Shown here piece by piece: positions 17,342 through 26,310 of a stretch of 64,000 bases of DNA. The notes below the pieces were generated by a model. That model was not told the origin of the DNA. It saw only the letters and a list, made by a program, of their open reading frames with translations, and searched no databases. The stretch covers positions 1 to 64,000 of the forward strand of contig DATFFH010000095.1 in NCBI GenBank assembly GCA_035250245.1, in the 5' to 3' direction. Within the stretch, counting starts at the first letter, position 1. Each line of letters opens with the position of its first letter. This DNA is from Luteimonas_C sp035250245 (GTDB lineage Bacteria; Pseudomonadota; Gammaproteobacteria; Xanthomonadales; Xanthomonadaceae). The position numbers were made by a program, and so were the translations under genes.

Positions 17342-18208
17342 ATGAATTCACGCCCTGCCCTGCCGCGCCTGCTGTTGATCGTGCTCATCGCCGCCCTCGC
17401 CACCGGCTCGGGCTGCGCGCGGATCGGCAAGATGTTCAAGAAGGGCGACAAAAACGAGGGCGTGCCGGTCGAACAGCTGTACGACCGCGCCCACGAATCG
17501 ATGATGGACGAGAACTACAACACCGCGTCGGAAACCTTCCAGCGCCTGATCGCGCAGTATCCGTACGGTCCCTACGCCGAACAGGCCCAGGTCGAAATGG
17601 CCTACTCCCAGTTCAAGGCGGGCAAGCACGACGACGCCATCTCCAGCATCGACCGCTTCATCCGCACCTACCCGACCCACCGCAACACGGTCTATATGTA
17701 TTACCTGCGCGGGTTGTCGAACTCCGCGCGCAACACGATCTTCCTGCAGCGCGCCTTCGCCCTGGACACCAGCAACCGCGACCTGACCGCGCCGCTGCAG
17801 GCTTACAACGACTTCAGCATCGTCGCCGAACGCTATCCGAACAGCCGCTACGCCGCCGATGCGCGCCAGCGCATGGTGTTCCTGCGCAACGAGTTCGCGC
17901 GCCACGAGATCAACACCGGCCTGTACTACCTGCGCCGCGGCGCCTGGGTGGCCGCCGCCGATCGCAGCAAATACCTGCTGGAAACCTACCCGCAGAGCGA
18001 ATACCAGAACGACGCGGTCGCGATCCTGGCCGAATCCTACACCCGGCTCGGCAACCAGGGCCTGGCCGACGACGCCAAGCGCGTGCTGCAGCAGAACGAT
18101 CCCGACCACCCCTGGCTGAGCGGCGGCTGGCCGAAGGATCCGTCGATCTTCCATCGCCTGAATCCGTTCGCGCGCGAGCGGCGCAGCGTGTCGCGTCCGC
18201 AGGATTGA
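17342..18208 (+). CDS. bamD: Outer-membrane protein assembly lipoprotein BamD
   Basis: Essential periplasmic lipoprotein of the BAM complex that folds outer-membrane beta-barrels with BamA. The 288-aa protein has a lipoprotein signal peptide with the acylated cysteine at residue 25 (ATGSGC), then tetratricopeptide repeats: 'LYDRAHESMMDENYNTASETF', 'QRLIAQYPYGPYAEQAQVEMAYSQ', 'FIRTYPTHRNTVYMYYLRGLS', 'YNDFSIVAERYPNSRYAADA'. Compared with E. coli BamD (245 aa) it has a longer basic C-terminal tail rich in proline and arginine. The ATG at 17342 gives the signal peptide directly. Confidence 0.95.
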   Translation: MNSRPALPRLLLIVLIAALATGSGCARIGKMFKKGDKNEGVPVEQLYDRAHESMMDENYNTASETFQRLIAQYPYGPYAEQAQVEMAYSQFKAGKHDDAISSIDRFIRTYPTHRNTVYMYYLRGLSNSARNTIFLQRAFALDTSNRDLTAPLQAYNDFSIVAERYPNSRYAADARQRMVFLRNEFARHEINTGLYYLRRGAWVAAADRSKYLLETYPQSEYQNDAVAILAESYTRLGNQGLADDAKRVLQQNDPDHPWLSGGWPKDPSIFHRLNPFARERRSVSRPQD

Positions 18209-18220
18209 GCTCTGCTGTTC

Positions 18221-18341
18221 CTCCCCCTTTGAAAAAGGGGGATCGAGGGGATTTGCTGTTGCTCTTGCTGTTAAGAGAGCGACAGCAAAAGCAAATCCCC
18301 CATCGCCCTTCGGGCGATCCGCCCCCTTTTTCAAAGGGGGC
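18221..18341. repeat. CCCCCTTTGAAAAAGGGGG-type inverted repeat pair
   Basis: Near-mirror arms (CCCCCTTTGAAAAAGGGGGATCGAGG-type start, and the reverse complement at the end) flank inner arms GGGGATTTGCTGTTGCT and AGCAAAAGCAAATCCCC. It sits between the convergent bamD and nadE genes and can form long hairpins that would end both transcripts. Confidence 0.75.
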
Positions 18342-18361
18342 AAGAGCCGCAGTGCCAGCCC

Positions 18362-19999
18362 TTAGCCTTTGTAGCCGTTGCTGATCGGGTAACGCCGCTC
18401 GCGCCCGAACGCGCGCCGCGAGACCTTCGGGCCCGGCGCGGCCTGATGCCGCTTCCATTCGCTGATCCGGACCAGACGCAGCACCTTGTCGACCGTTGCG
18501 GCGTCGAAGCCGGCAGCGACGATCTCCTCGCGCGACTGTTCCTGGTCGACGTGACGCAGCAGGATCGCATCCAGCACGTCGTAGGGCGGCAGCGAATCCT
18601 GGTCTTTCTGGTTCTCGCGCAGTTCGGCCGACGGCGGCCGCGCGATCACCGCTTCCGGGATCACCGGCGCGCCGGCCACGGTGTTGCGCCAGCGCGCCAG
18701 CGCGAACACTTCGGTCTTGTACAGGTCCTTGATCGGCGCATAACCGCCGCACATGTCGCCGTAGATAGTGGCGTAGCCGACCGCGTATTCGCTCTTGTTG
18801 CCGGTAGTCAGCAGCAGGCCGCCGAACTTGTTGCTGAGCGCCATCAGCAGGGCGCCGCGGGTGCGCGACTGCAGGTTCTCTTCGGTGGTGTCGACCGGCT
18901 GGCCGGCGAAGGTTTCGGCCAGGGCGTCCAGATAGCCCTGGAACGGCTTCTCGATCGGCAATGCCAGCAGCCGCACGCCCAGCGCCGCGCACTGCTCGGC
19001 CGCCAGATCGTTGCTGAGGTCGGCCGTGTAGCGCGAAGGCATCCGCACCGCGGTCACGTTGTCCGCGCCGAGCGCATCGACCGCAACCGCCAGCACCAGC
19101 GACGAATCGATCCCGCCCGACAACCCCAGCCAGACCTTGCCGAAACCGTTCTTGGCGCAGTAGTCGCGCGTGCCGCGCACGATCGCGCGCCAGGCCAGCG
19201 CGTCGCGGCTTTCCTCGTTCTCGTAAGGCCAGGCAACGGGATGAAACTTGCGCGCGGCCGGATCGTAGTCGGCCACCAGCCAATGTTCTTCGAAGGCGCG
19301 CGCGGCGGGATGAATGAAGCCGTCGCCGTCGGCCAGCACCGAAGCGCCGTCGAACACCAGCGCGTCCTGGCCGCCGACCACGTTCAGATAGGCCAGCCCC
19401 ACGCCCGTTTCGGCCACGCGCTGCGCCAACAGCGCATCGCGCTGGGCGTGCTTGTCGCGTTCGAACGGCGAAGCGTTGGGGACGAGCACGAGCTGCGCAC
19501 CGGCTTGGACGGTCTCGGCGAGCGGCTCGGGGAACCAGAGGTCTTCGCAGATCACCAGGCCTACCGCGGTGCCGCGCACGTCGAAAACGCAGACTTCGCG
19601 GTCCGGATCGACGTCGAAATAGCGGCGCTCGTCGAACACCGCGTAGTTCGGCAGCTCGCGCTTGCGGTATGTCGCCGCGATCGCGCCGTCGCGCAGCACG
19701 CTGGCCGCGTTGTACACCACCGCGCCGGCGGCCTGCGGCCAGCCGACCACGGCGACGATGCCGGTCGCCTGCGCGGCGATGTTCTCGATCGCGGCTTGGC
19801 AATCGGCCAGGAACGAAGGCCGCAGCAGCAGGTCTTCCGGCGGGTAGCCGCTGAGCGCGATTTCCGGGAACAGGACGATGTCTGCGCGGTGGACGTCGCG
19901 CGCTTCGACGATCATCGCCGCGATGCGCTCGGCGTTGCGGGCGACGGCGCCGACTGGGAAGTCGAATTGGGCCAGGGCGATGCGGAGTTTGTCGGTCAT
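18362..19999 (-). CDS. nadE: Glutamine-dependent NAD+ synthetase NadE
   Basis: A 545-aa two-domain enzyme that amidates deamido-NAD+ with ATP and glutamine, the last step of NAD synthesis. The N-terminal nitrilase-type glutaminase domain carries the Glu of 'LFPEIALSGYPPEDLL' (Glu46) and the catalytic Cys of 'GLVICEDLWFPEP'. The C-terminal synthetase domain has the P-loop 'GLSGGIDSSLVLAVA', 'PSRYTADLSNDLA' and 'TTGNKSEYAVGYATIYGDM'. The ATG at 19999 was chosen since it begins the conserved core. It follows a toxin gene by only 8 nt, so it may share that promoter. It converges on bamD. Confidence 0.95.
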   Translation of the reverse strand: MTDKLRIALAQFDFPVGAVARNAERIAAMIVEARDVHRADIVLFPEIALSGYPPEDLLLRPSFLADCQAAIENIAAQATGIVAVVGWPQAAGAVVYNAASVLRDGAIAATYRKRELPNYAVFDERRYFDVDPDREVCVFDVRGTAVGLVICEDLWFPEPLAETVQAGAQLVLVPNASPFERDKHAQRDALLAQRVAETGVGLAYLNVVGGQDALVFDGASVLADGDGFIHPAARAFEEHWLVADYDPAARKFHPVAWPYENEESRDALAWRAIVRGTRDYCAKNGFGKVWLGLSGGIDSSLVLAVAVDALGADNVTAVRMPSRYTADLSNDLAAEQCAALGVRLLALPIEKPFQGYLDALAETFAGQPVDTTEENLQSRTRGALLMALSNKFGGLLLTTGNKSEYAVGYATIYGDMCGGYAPIKDLYKTEVFALARWRNTVAGAPVIPEAVIARPPSAELRENQKDQDSLPPYDVLDAILLRHVDQEQSREEIVAAGFDAATVDKVLRLVRISEWKRHQAAPGPKVSRRAFGRERRYPISNGYKG

Positions 20000-20007
20000 G
20001 TCGATCT

Positions 20008-20310
20008 TCACGGAATGGTCGTCGCGTAGCCGGCTTCGCGCTGCGCGCGGATGGCCCACACGTAAACCGTATCAACGAGCGGTTTGTAGTCGTACAACGC
20101 CACGTAACCGCGCGAGTCGCGCCCGATCACCAACTCGCGCCATTCGCCCCAGCAAGGGCGACCGATCAAGGGGTTATCGACCAACGCATCCAGTCCGCGG
20201 TAGATGGAGACAAGCCGCGCTTCCAAATCGTTCGCCTCATGCTCAAGCAAGTGTTCGCGAATGCGCAGGACATCCTCGACGACCCGTTCGGCAAAAACGA
20301 GCGCGGTCAT
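20008..20310 (-). CDS. RelE/ParE superfamily toxin
   Basis: A 100-aa basic protein with the RelE/ParE fold pattern: N-terminal helices ('VVEDVLRIREHLLEHEANDLEARLVSIYRGLDALVDNPLIGRP'), then strands 'RELVIGRDSRGYVALYDYKPLVDTVYVWAIRAQREAGY'. The Pro-x-x-Gly-Arg-Pro turn and the 'VWAIRAQREAGY' ending are typical. ParE-type members inhibit gyrase and RelE-type members cleave mRNA; which applies is unclear. It lies 3 nt downstream of a ribbon-helix-helix antitoxin gene and 8 nt upstream of nadE. Confidence 0.8.
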   Translation of the reverse strand: MTALVFAERVVEDVLRIREHLLEHEANDLEARLVSIYRGLDALVDNPLIGRPCWGEWRELVIGRDSRGYVALYDYKPLVDTVYVWAIRAQREAGYATTIP

Positions 20311-20313
20311 GGA

Positions 20314-20598
20314 TCAGCGCCCGGCCTTCCTGGCGAGCGGGCGCGGCGGATTCTCGCCTCGCGCAAGGCGCGCCATATACTCGCGCATCTCCTCCCACGG
20401 CACGGCCAAGCCGGTGCGTTCGAAATCTTCCTTGCGCCGCTGCGCCTCGGCGAAGAATTCGTTGCGCCGTTCCTGCGCCTCGGTGCGCGCGGCGATGGCT
20501 TCCAGCATGAAGTTGTGCGCGGTGGTGCCTGCGCCTTCGGCGGCCTTGGCTACGCGGGCCTTCAGTTCCTCGGGAAGCCGGATCGTGGTGGTAGACAT
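20314..20598 (-). CDS. Ribbon-helix-helix antitoxin
   Basis: A 94-aa protein. Residues 1-45 form a ribbon-helix-helix DNA-binding domain ('TTTIRLPEELKARVAKAAEGAGTTAHNFMLEAIAART') and the rest is a charged helical tail likely to wrap the toxin. The ATG at 20598 is preceded by a GGAGA-type site. As usual in type II modules it precedes the toxin and probably represses its own promoter through the palindrome at 20629-20646. Confidence 0.8.
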   Translation of the reverse strand: MSTTTIRLPEELKARVAKAAEGAGTTAHNFMLEAIAARTEAQERRNEFFAEAQRRKEDFERTGLAVPWEEMREYMARLARGENPPRPLARKAGR

Positions 20599-20628
20599 GA
20601 CGAATCTCCGCGATTGGGCACGATTACT

Positions 20629-20646
20629 GTAGCACAAAAGTACTAC
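20629..20646 (-). promoter_or_regulatory. Candidate antitoxin operator
   Basis: GTAGCAC-AAAA-GTACTAC is an 18-nt imperfect palindrome starting 31 nt upstream of the antitoxin start. On the minus strand a possible -10 (TACAGT) overlaps its downstream edge. The size and position suit a ribbon-helix-helix repressor site. Confidence 0.45.
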
Positions 20647-20661
20647 TTCGTATTGAGCCCG

Positions 20662-20689
20662 AAAAAAACCACCCGAAGGTGGCTTTTTT
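20662..20689 (-). terminator. Intrinsic terminator of sucCD
   Basis: A GCCACC/GGTGGC stem with a TTCG-type loop, flanked by runs of A and T on the two sides, 25 nt past the sucD stop codon. The poly-T follows the stem on the minus strand as required for sucD; it would also work on the plus strand. Confidence 0.85.
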
Positions 20690-20714
20690 CGATTTAGGAG
20701 CAATTGCTGCGCGC

Positions 20715-21590
20715 TTACTTTGCCAACCGCTTCGCGATCGCCGCTCCCAGATCGCCCGGCGATTTCACCGTGGTCACGCCCGCCTTCTCCAGCGCGGCGA
20801 ACTTGCCTTCGGCCGTACCCGTGCCACCCGAGGCGATCGCGCCGGCGTGGCCCATGCGCTTGCCTTTCGGCGCCGAGGCGCCGGCGATGAAGCCGACCAC
20901 CGGCTTGGTCACGTGCGCGGCGATGAATTCGGCCGCTTCTTCCTCGGCCGAACCGCCGATTTCGCCGACCATGATGATGCCCTCGGTCTGCGGATCGTCC
21001 TGGAACAAACGCAGCGCGTCGATGAAGTTGGTGCCGTTGATGGGATCGCCGCCGATGCCGATGCAGGTCGACTGGCCTAGGCCGGCGTCGGTGGTCTGCT
21101 TCACGGCTTCGTAGGTCAGCGTGCCGGAGCGCGAGACGATACCGACCTTGCCCGGCATGTGGATGTGGCCTGGCATGATGCCGATCTTGCACTCGCCCGG
21201 AGTGATCACGCCGGGGCAGTTCGGGCCGATCAGGACCACGTCGCTATAGCCCTTCAGCGTGTTCTTGACCCGCAGCATGTCCAGCACCGGAATGCCTTCG
21301 GTGATGCAGACGATTACCTTGATGCCGGCGTCGGCCGCTTCCAGGATCGCGTCGGCCGCGAACGGCGGCGGCACGTAGATCACCGAAGCATCGGCGCCGG
21401 TCTCGGCGACCGCTTCGGCGACGGTGTTGAAGACCGGCAGGCCCAGATGCTGGGTGCCGCCTTTGCCCGGAGTCACCCCGCCGACGACCTGGGTGCCGTA
21501 ATCGAGCATCTGCTCGGCGTGGAAGGTGCCCTGGGTGCCGGTAAAGCCCTGGACGATGACCTTGGTGTTCTTGTTGACCAAAACGCTCAT
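20715..21590 (-). CDS. sucD: Succinyl-CoA synthetase subunit alpha
   Basis: A 291-aa TCA-cycle enzyme subunit that with SucC converts succinyl-CoA to succinate with formation of ATP or GTP. It has the CoA-binding Rossmann domain 'KVIVQGFTGTQGTFHAEQMLDYG' and the phosphohistidine loop 'GHAGAIASGGTGTAEGK' near residue 246, plus 'GIGGDPINGTNFIDAL'. Length equals the family norm (289 in E. coli). The ATG at 21590 gives the usual 'MSVLVNKNTKVIVQG' N-terminus. It follows sucC with a repeat element between them and ends at a strong terminator. Confidence 0.97.
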   Translation of the reverse strand: MSVLVNKNTKVIVQGFTGTQGTFHAEQMLDYGTQVVGGVTPGKGGTQHLGLPVFNTVAEAVAETGADASVIYVPPPFAADAILEAADAGIKVIVCITEGIPVLDMLRVKNTLKGYSDVVLIGPNCPGVITPGECKIGIMPGHIHMPGKVGIVSRSGTLTYEAVKQTTDAGLGQSTCIGIGGDPINGTNFIDALRLFQDDPQTEGIIMVGEIGGSAEEEAAEFIAAHVTKPVVGFIAGASAPKGKRMGHAGAIASGGTGTAEGKFAALEKAGVTTVKSPGDLGAAIAKRLAK

Positions 21591-21613
21591 GAGTTTCGAA
21601 TCCTTGGGTTTGT

Positions 21614-21759
21614 CTTCCCTCTCCCTTTTACGGGAGAGGGACAGCGCGCGTAGCGCGCAGGGAGAGGGTTCGGCTTTTCGCGAGAACAATCAAAAGCCGG
21701 CCCCTCTCTCTGCTTCGCTGCGCGAAGCGGTCTCTCTCCCGCAAAGGGGAGAGAGACGA
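21614..21759. repeat. CCCTCTCCCTTTTACGGGAGAGGG-type inverted repeat between sucC and sucD
   Basis: Two hairpin-forming units (CCTCTCCC...GGGAGAGG and CTCTCTCCCGCAAAGGGGAGAGAG) with internal CGCGCG palindromes, filling the 171-nt sucC-sucD gap. A related element lies at 43072-43327 between pilD and coaE. Confidence 0.7.
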
Positions 21760-21761
21760 AG

Positions 21762-22931
<1,170 letters not shown>

Positions 22932-23146
22932 GTGGGGTCCGTGCAGAAAGTCGGGCCGCAGACGATCGGGCCGGAGGTCCGGCAACGAGCGCGCGGGACC
23001 CTTATTGTCGCCCAGCGCGCCGCCGCGAGGCAAAAACCCGGACCAGGACGGCGTGTTCCGCATTCGATCGGCCCACCGGAACGACGGCGGAGGCGCGTTC
23101 CCGGCCCTTATACTCGGACCCGACCGCCCGGGGGCCCACTTTCGAC

Positions 23147-24769
23147 GTGCTGACGCTGCGCCGCAGACCCGCGAACCACGATGCCGACGGCAGCCTCCGG
23201 CGCGAGCTGTATTTCTTCAATCTCTACCGCGTGCTCGAAGCCAGCCTGCTGGCGCTGCTGGCCTTCGGCCCGGCGGAAGTGCTGATCGGTCCGCTGCGCG
23301 AACCCTTGCTGGTCGCGGCGACCGCGATGGCGTATCTAGCCTGCTCGGCGATGCTGATGATCTGGGGCCGCGACAGCGCGTCCCTGCGCGCGCCGGCCTT
23401 CGTCGGGATATTGATCGACATCGTGGTGGCGGCGTTGGCCACCCACGGCGCGCCGCAGGTGGCGTCGGGCATCGCCCTGATGCTCTTGTTCAACGTCGGC
23501 GCGGCGGCCCTGTTCCTGCCCCTTCGGCTGGGCCTGGGCGGCGCGGTGCTGGCGTTTTCGGCGATCCTCGGCGAACAGCTGTGGACCCTGATCGAAACCG
23601 GCAGCGACCGTCCTTTGGCGGAAATGCTGATGTTCGGTACCAGTTACCTGGCGCTGGCCACGCTGACCAACCTGCTCGGCCTGCGCATGCAGGCCAGCGA
23701 AGCCCTCGCCTCGCGGCGCGGAGCCGAGGCCGCCAATCTGGCCGAGGTCAACGAACTGATCATCCGCCGGATGCGTACGGGCGTGCTGCTGGTCGATGCC
23801 GACGGCCATATCCGGCTGGCCAACGAGGCCGCCCAATCGTTGCTGGGCGATGCCGGCGACGGCCGCCGCGCGCTGGCCGTGACCGCACCCGAACTGGCGC
23901 GCCGCCTGCAGCAATGGCGCGCGGAGGGCACCACCGACAACGCTCCGGTGCGCCTGGGCAGCGACCAGAACGAAGTGCTGCCCCGCTTCGCCCGGCTGCT
24001 GGCCGACAGCGAACAGTCGCTGGTGTTCCTGGACGACACGTCCCTGCTCTCGCGACGCGCCGAGTCGATCACCCTGGCCGCGCTGGGCCGATTCTCCGCC
24101 AGCCTGGCCCACGAGATCCGCAATCCGCTGGCCGCGATCAGCTACGCCGCCCAGCTGATGGAAGAGTCCACCGACATTTCGTTGGCCGACCGGCGCATGC
24201 TGCAGATCGTGCGCCAGCAGTGCGTGCGCATGAACGGCATCGTCGAAAGCGTGCTGGGCCTGGCCCGGCGCGAACGCGCCAATCCCGAGCACATCGAATT
24301 GGTCGGGCTGGCGCGGCGCTTCATCGACGAGTACGTCGCCGCCCATCCGCTGGACGACGACAGCCTGCAGATCAGCCACGCGACCCCGACCCAAATGGCG
24401 CTGGTGGATCCGCGCCATCTGCAACAGATCCTCACCGTGCTGGTCAGCAACGCCCGCACCTACGGCCGCCTGCCTGGCCAGCCGGCGCGGATCACCTTGC
24501 GCGTCCATACCGACGAAGGCCAACCCGGCATCGACGTGCTCGACCGCGGGCCGGGCATTCCGGACGCAGCGGTCGAACGCCTGTTCAGGCCGTTCTACAC
24601 CACGTCCGAACACGGCACCGGCCTGGGCCTGTACATCGCCCGCGACCTGACCCGGGCCAACGAAGGCGAGTTGGACTACGTCCGCACCCCCGGCGGCAGT
24701 TGCTTCCGTATCCGCCTGCCCGGGCCGCATACGCTGCTGGCCGAGAAGTCGCCGCCGGGGTTCCTGTGA
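23147..24769 (+). CDS. pilS: Sensor histidine kinase PilS
   Basis: A 540-aa inner-membrane kinase of the PilS-PilR two-component system that controls pilin transcription. About six transmembrane segments fill residues 25-190, then a PAS-like region ('RRMRTGVLLVDADGHIRLANEAAQSLLG'), the H-box 'SASLAHEIRNPLAAIS' with His322, and the ATP-binding domain with 'DRGPGIPDAAVERLFRPFYTTSEHGTGLGLYIARDL'. The likely start is GTG at 23147. In Pseudomonas, PilS senses membrane pilin through its transmembrane region and activates PilR; that is known of the family, not shown here. Confidence 0.93.
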   Translation: MLTLRRRPANHDADGSLRRELYFFNLYRVLEASLLALLAFGPAEVLIGPLREPLLVAATAMAYLACSAMLMIWGRDSASLRAPAFVGILIDIVVAALATHGAPQVASGIALMLLFNVGAAALFLPLRLGLGGAVLAFSAILGEQLWTLIETGSDRPLAEMLMFGTSYLALATLTNLLGLRMQASEALASRRGAEAANLAEVNELIIRRMRTGVLLVDADGHIRLANEAAQSLLGDAGDGRRALAVTAPELARRLQQWRAEGTTDNAPVRLGSDQNEVLPRFARLLADSEQSLVFLDDTSLLSRRAESITLAALGRFSASLAHEIRNPLAAISYAAQLMEESTDISLADRRMLQIVRQQCVRMNGIVESVLGLARRERANPEHIELVGLARRFIDEYVAAHPLDDDSLQISHATPTQMALVDPRHLQQILTVLVSNARTYGRLPGQPARITLRVHTDEGQPGIDVLDRGPGIPDAAVERLFRPFYTTSEHGTGLGLYIARDLTRANEGELDYVRTPGGSCFRIRLPGPHTLLAEKSPPGFL

Positions 24770-24879
24770 CCGGCCGCTTTCGGCGCCGCGGATCGCCTTG
24801 CTTTCCACTCCTTGGAACGTCCGCGATTGAGTCCGGACCTGCGCCCAGAGTAAGGTAGCCGCGTCTAGAGGGGTGGTGC

Positions 24880-26310
24880 ATGACCGAAACGCGCAGCGCT
24901 TTGGTGGTCGACGACGAGCGCGATATCCGCGAGCTGCTGGTGCTGACGCTGGGCCGGATGGGGCTGCGCGTAGACACCGCGGCCACGCTTTCCGGTGCGC
25001 GCGAGATGCTGTCGCGCGAGAAATACGCGCTCTGCCTGACCGACATGCGCTTGCCGGACGGCTCGGGCATCGACTTGGTCCAGGAAATCTCCACCCGCCA
25101 TCCCAACACCCCGGTGGCCATGATCACCGCCTTCGGCAACGTCGAAGCCGCGGTGGAGGCGCTCAAGGCCGGCGCCTTCGACTTCGTGGCCAAGCCGGTG
25201 GACCTGACCGTGCTGCGCGACCTGGTCCGCCACGCGCTGATGCTGGGCACGCATCGCCAGCAGATCGCCACTTCGGCCGGTCCGCGCCTGCAGGGCGACT
25301 CGGCGGCGATGGCGCAATTGCGCCAGACCATCGCCAAAGTCGCGCGCAGCCAAGCGCCGGTGTACATCGTCGGCGAATCGGGCGTGGGCAAGGAGCTCAC
25401 TGCGCGTAGCATCCACGAGCAGAGCGCGCGCGCAGCTGCGCCGTTCGTGCCGGTGAACTGCGGCGCGATCCCCACCGAATTGATGGAAAGCGAGTTCTTC
25501 GGCCACCGCAAGGGCAGCTTCACCGGCGCGCACGCCGACAAGCCGGGCCTGTTCCAGGCCGCCGAGGGCGGCACGCTGTTCCTGGACGAAGTAGCGGAAC
25601 TGCCGCTGTCGATGCAGGTCAAGCTGCTGCGCGCGATCCAGGAGAAGTCGGTGCGGCCGGTAGGCGCTTCGAGCGAAGTGCCGGTCGACGTGCGGATCCT
25701 GTCCGCCACCCACAAGAATTTGGAAAAGCTGGTCGACGAAGGCCGCTTCCGCCACGACCTGTACTACCGCATCAACGTGATCGAGCTGAAGGTGCCGCCG
25801 CTCCGCGAACGGCGCGAAGATCTGTCCGGCCTGGCCGAATCGATCCTGCAGCGGCTGGCGATCCCGCACCAGCGGGCGACGCCCCGGCTCAGCCGCGCCG
25901 CGATCGACGCCTTGGCCGGCTATCCCTTCCCCGGCAACGTGCGCGAACTGGAAAACATCCTGGAACGCGCCATGGCCATGGCCGACGGCGACGTGATCGA
26001 AGCCGACGACCTGCACCTGCCCGCGCGCGGCGCCGAGATGCCGCCGCCCACTACGCCGCCCGCCGCCGCCGGTCTCGCCTTCAATGCCGCCCCGCCGACT
26101 TCGCTCGACGACCCGCGTTTGGATCCGCGCAACCTGGCTCCTGGCGACACCGCCGGCAGCGCGCTGCCGATGTACATCGAACAGATGGAACGCGCCGCGA
26201 TCGAAAAAGCGCTGCAGGACCATCGCTACAACAAGACCAAGACCGCGGCGGCGCTGGGCATCACCTTCCGGGCGCTGCGGTACAAGCTGAAGAAGCTGGG
26301 GATCGATTGA
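24880..26310 (+). CDS. pilR: Sigma-54-dependent response regulator PilR
   Basis: A 476-aa NtrC-type activator. Receiver domain with phospho-acceptor Asp55 ('LCLTDMRLPDG'); AAA+ domain with Walker A GESGVGKE, the sigma-54 contact loop as GSFTGA ('RKGSFTGAHADKPG'), and 'TLFLDEVAELPLSMQVKLLRAIQE'; a proline-rich linker; and a Fis-type helix-turn-helix at the end ('YNKTKTAAALGITFRALRYKLKKLGID'). The ATG has a GAGGGG site. It lies 110 nt after pilS. Two sigma-54 promoters downstream (28260 and 30788) are the natural targets. Its stop codon overlaps the TTG start of the next gene. Confidence 0.95.
   Translation: MTETRSALVVDDERDIRELLVLTLGRMGLRVDTAATLSGAREMLSREKYALCLTDMRLPDGSGIDLVQEISTRHPNTPVAMITAFGNVEAAVEALKAGAFDFVAKPVDLTVLRDLVRHALMLGTHRQQIATSAGPRLQGDSAAMAQLRQTIAKVARSQAPVYIVGESGVGKELTARSIHEQSARAAAPFVPVNCGAIPTELMESEFFGHRKGSFTGAHADKPGLFQAAEGGTLFLDEVAELPLSMQVKLLRAIQEKSVRPVGASSEVPVDVRILSATHKNLEKLVDEGRFRHDLYYRINVIELKVPPLRERREDLSGLAESILQRLAIPHQRATPRLSRAAIDALAGYPFPGNVRELENILERAMAMADGDVIEADDLHLPARGAEMPPPTTPPAAAGLAFNAAPPTSLDDPRLDPRNLAPGDTAGSALPMYIEQMERAAIEKALQDHRYNKTKTAAALGITFRALRYKLKKLGID

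Noticed and set aside
23336..24808. A 490-codon frame antisense to pilS
   Set aside because: Shadow frame in high-GC coding DNA without motifs.
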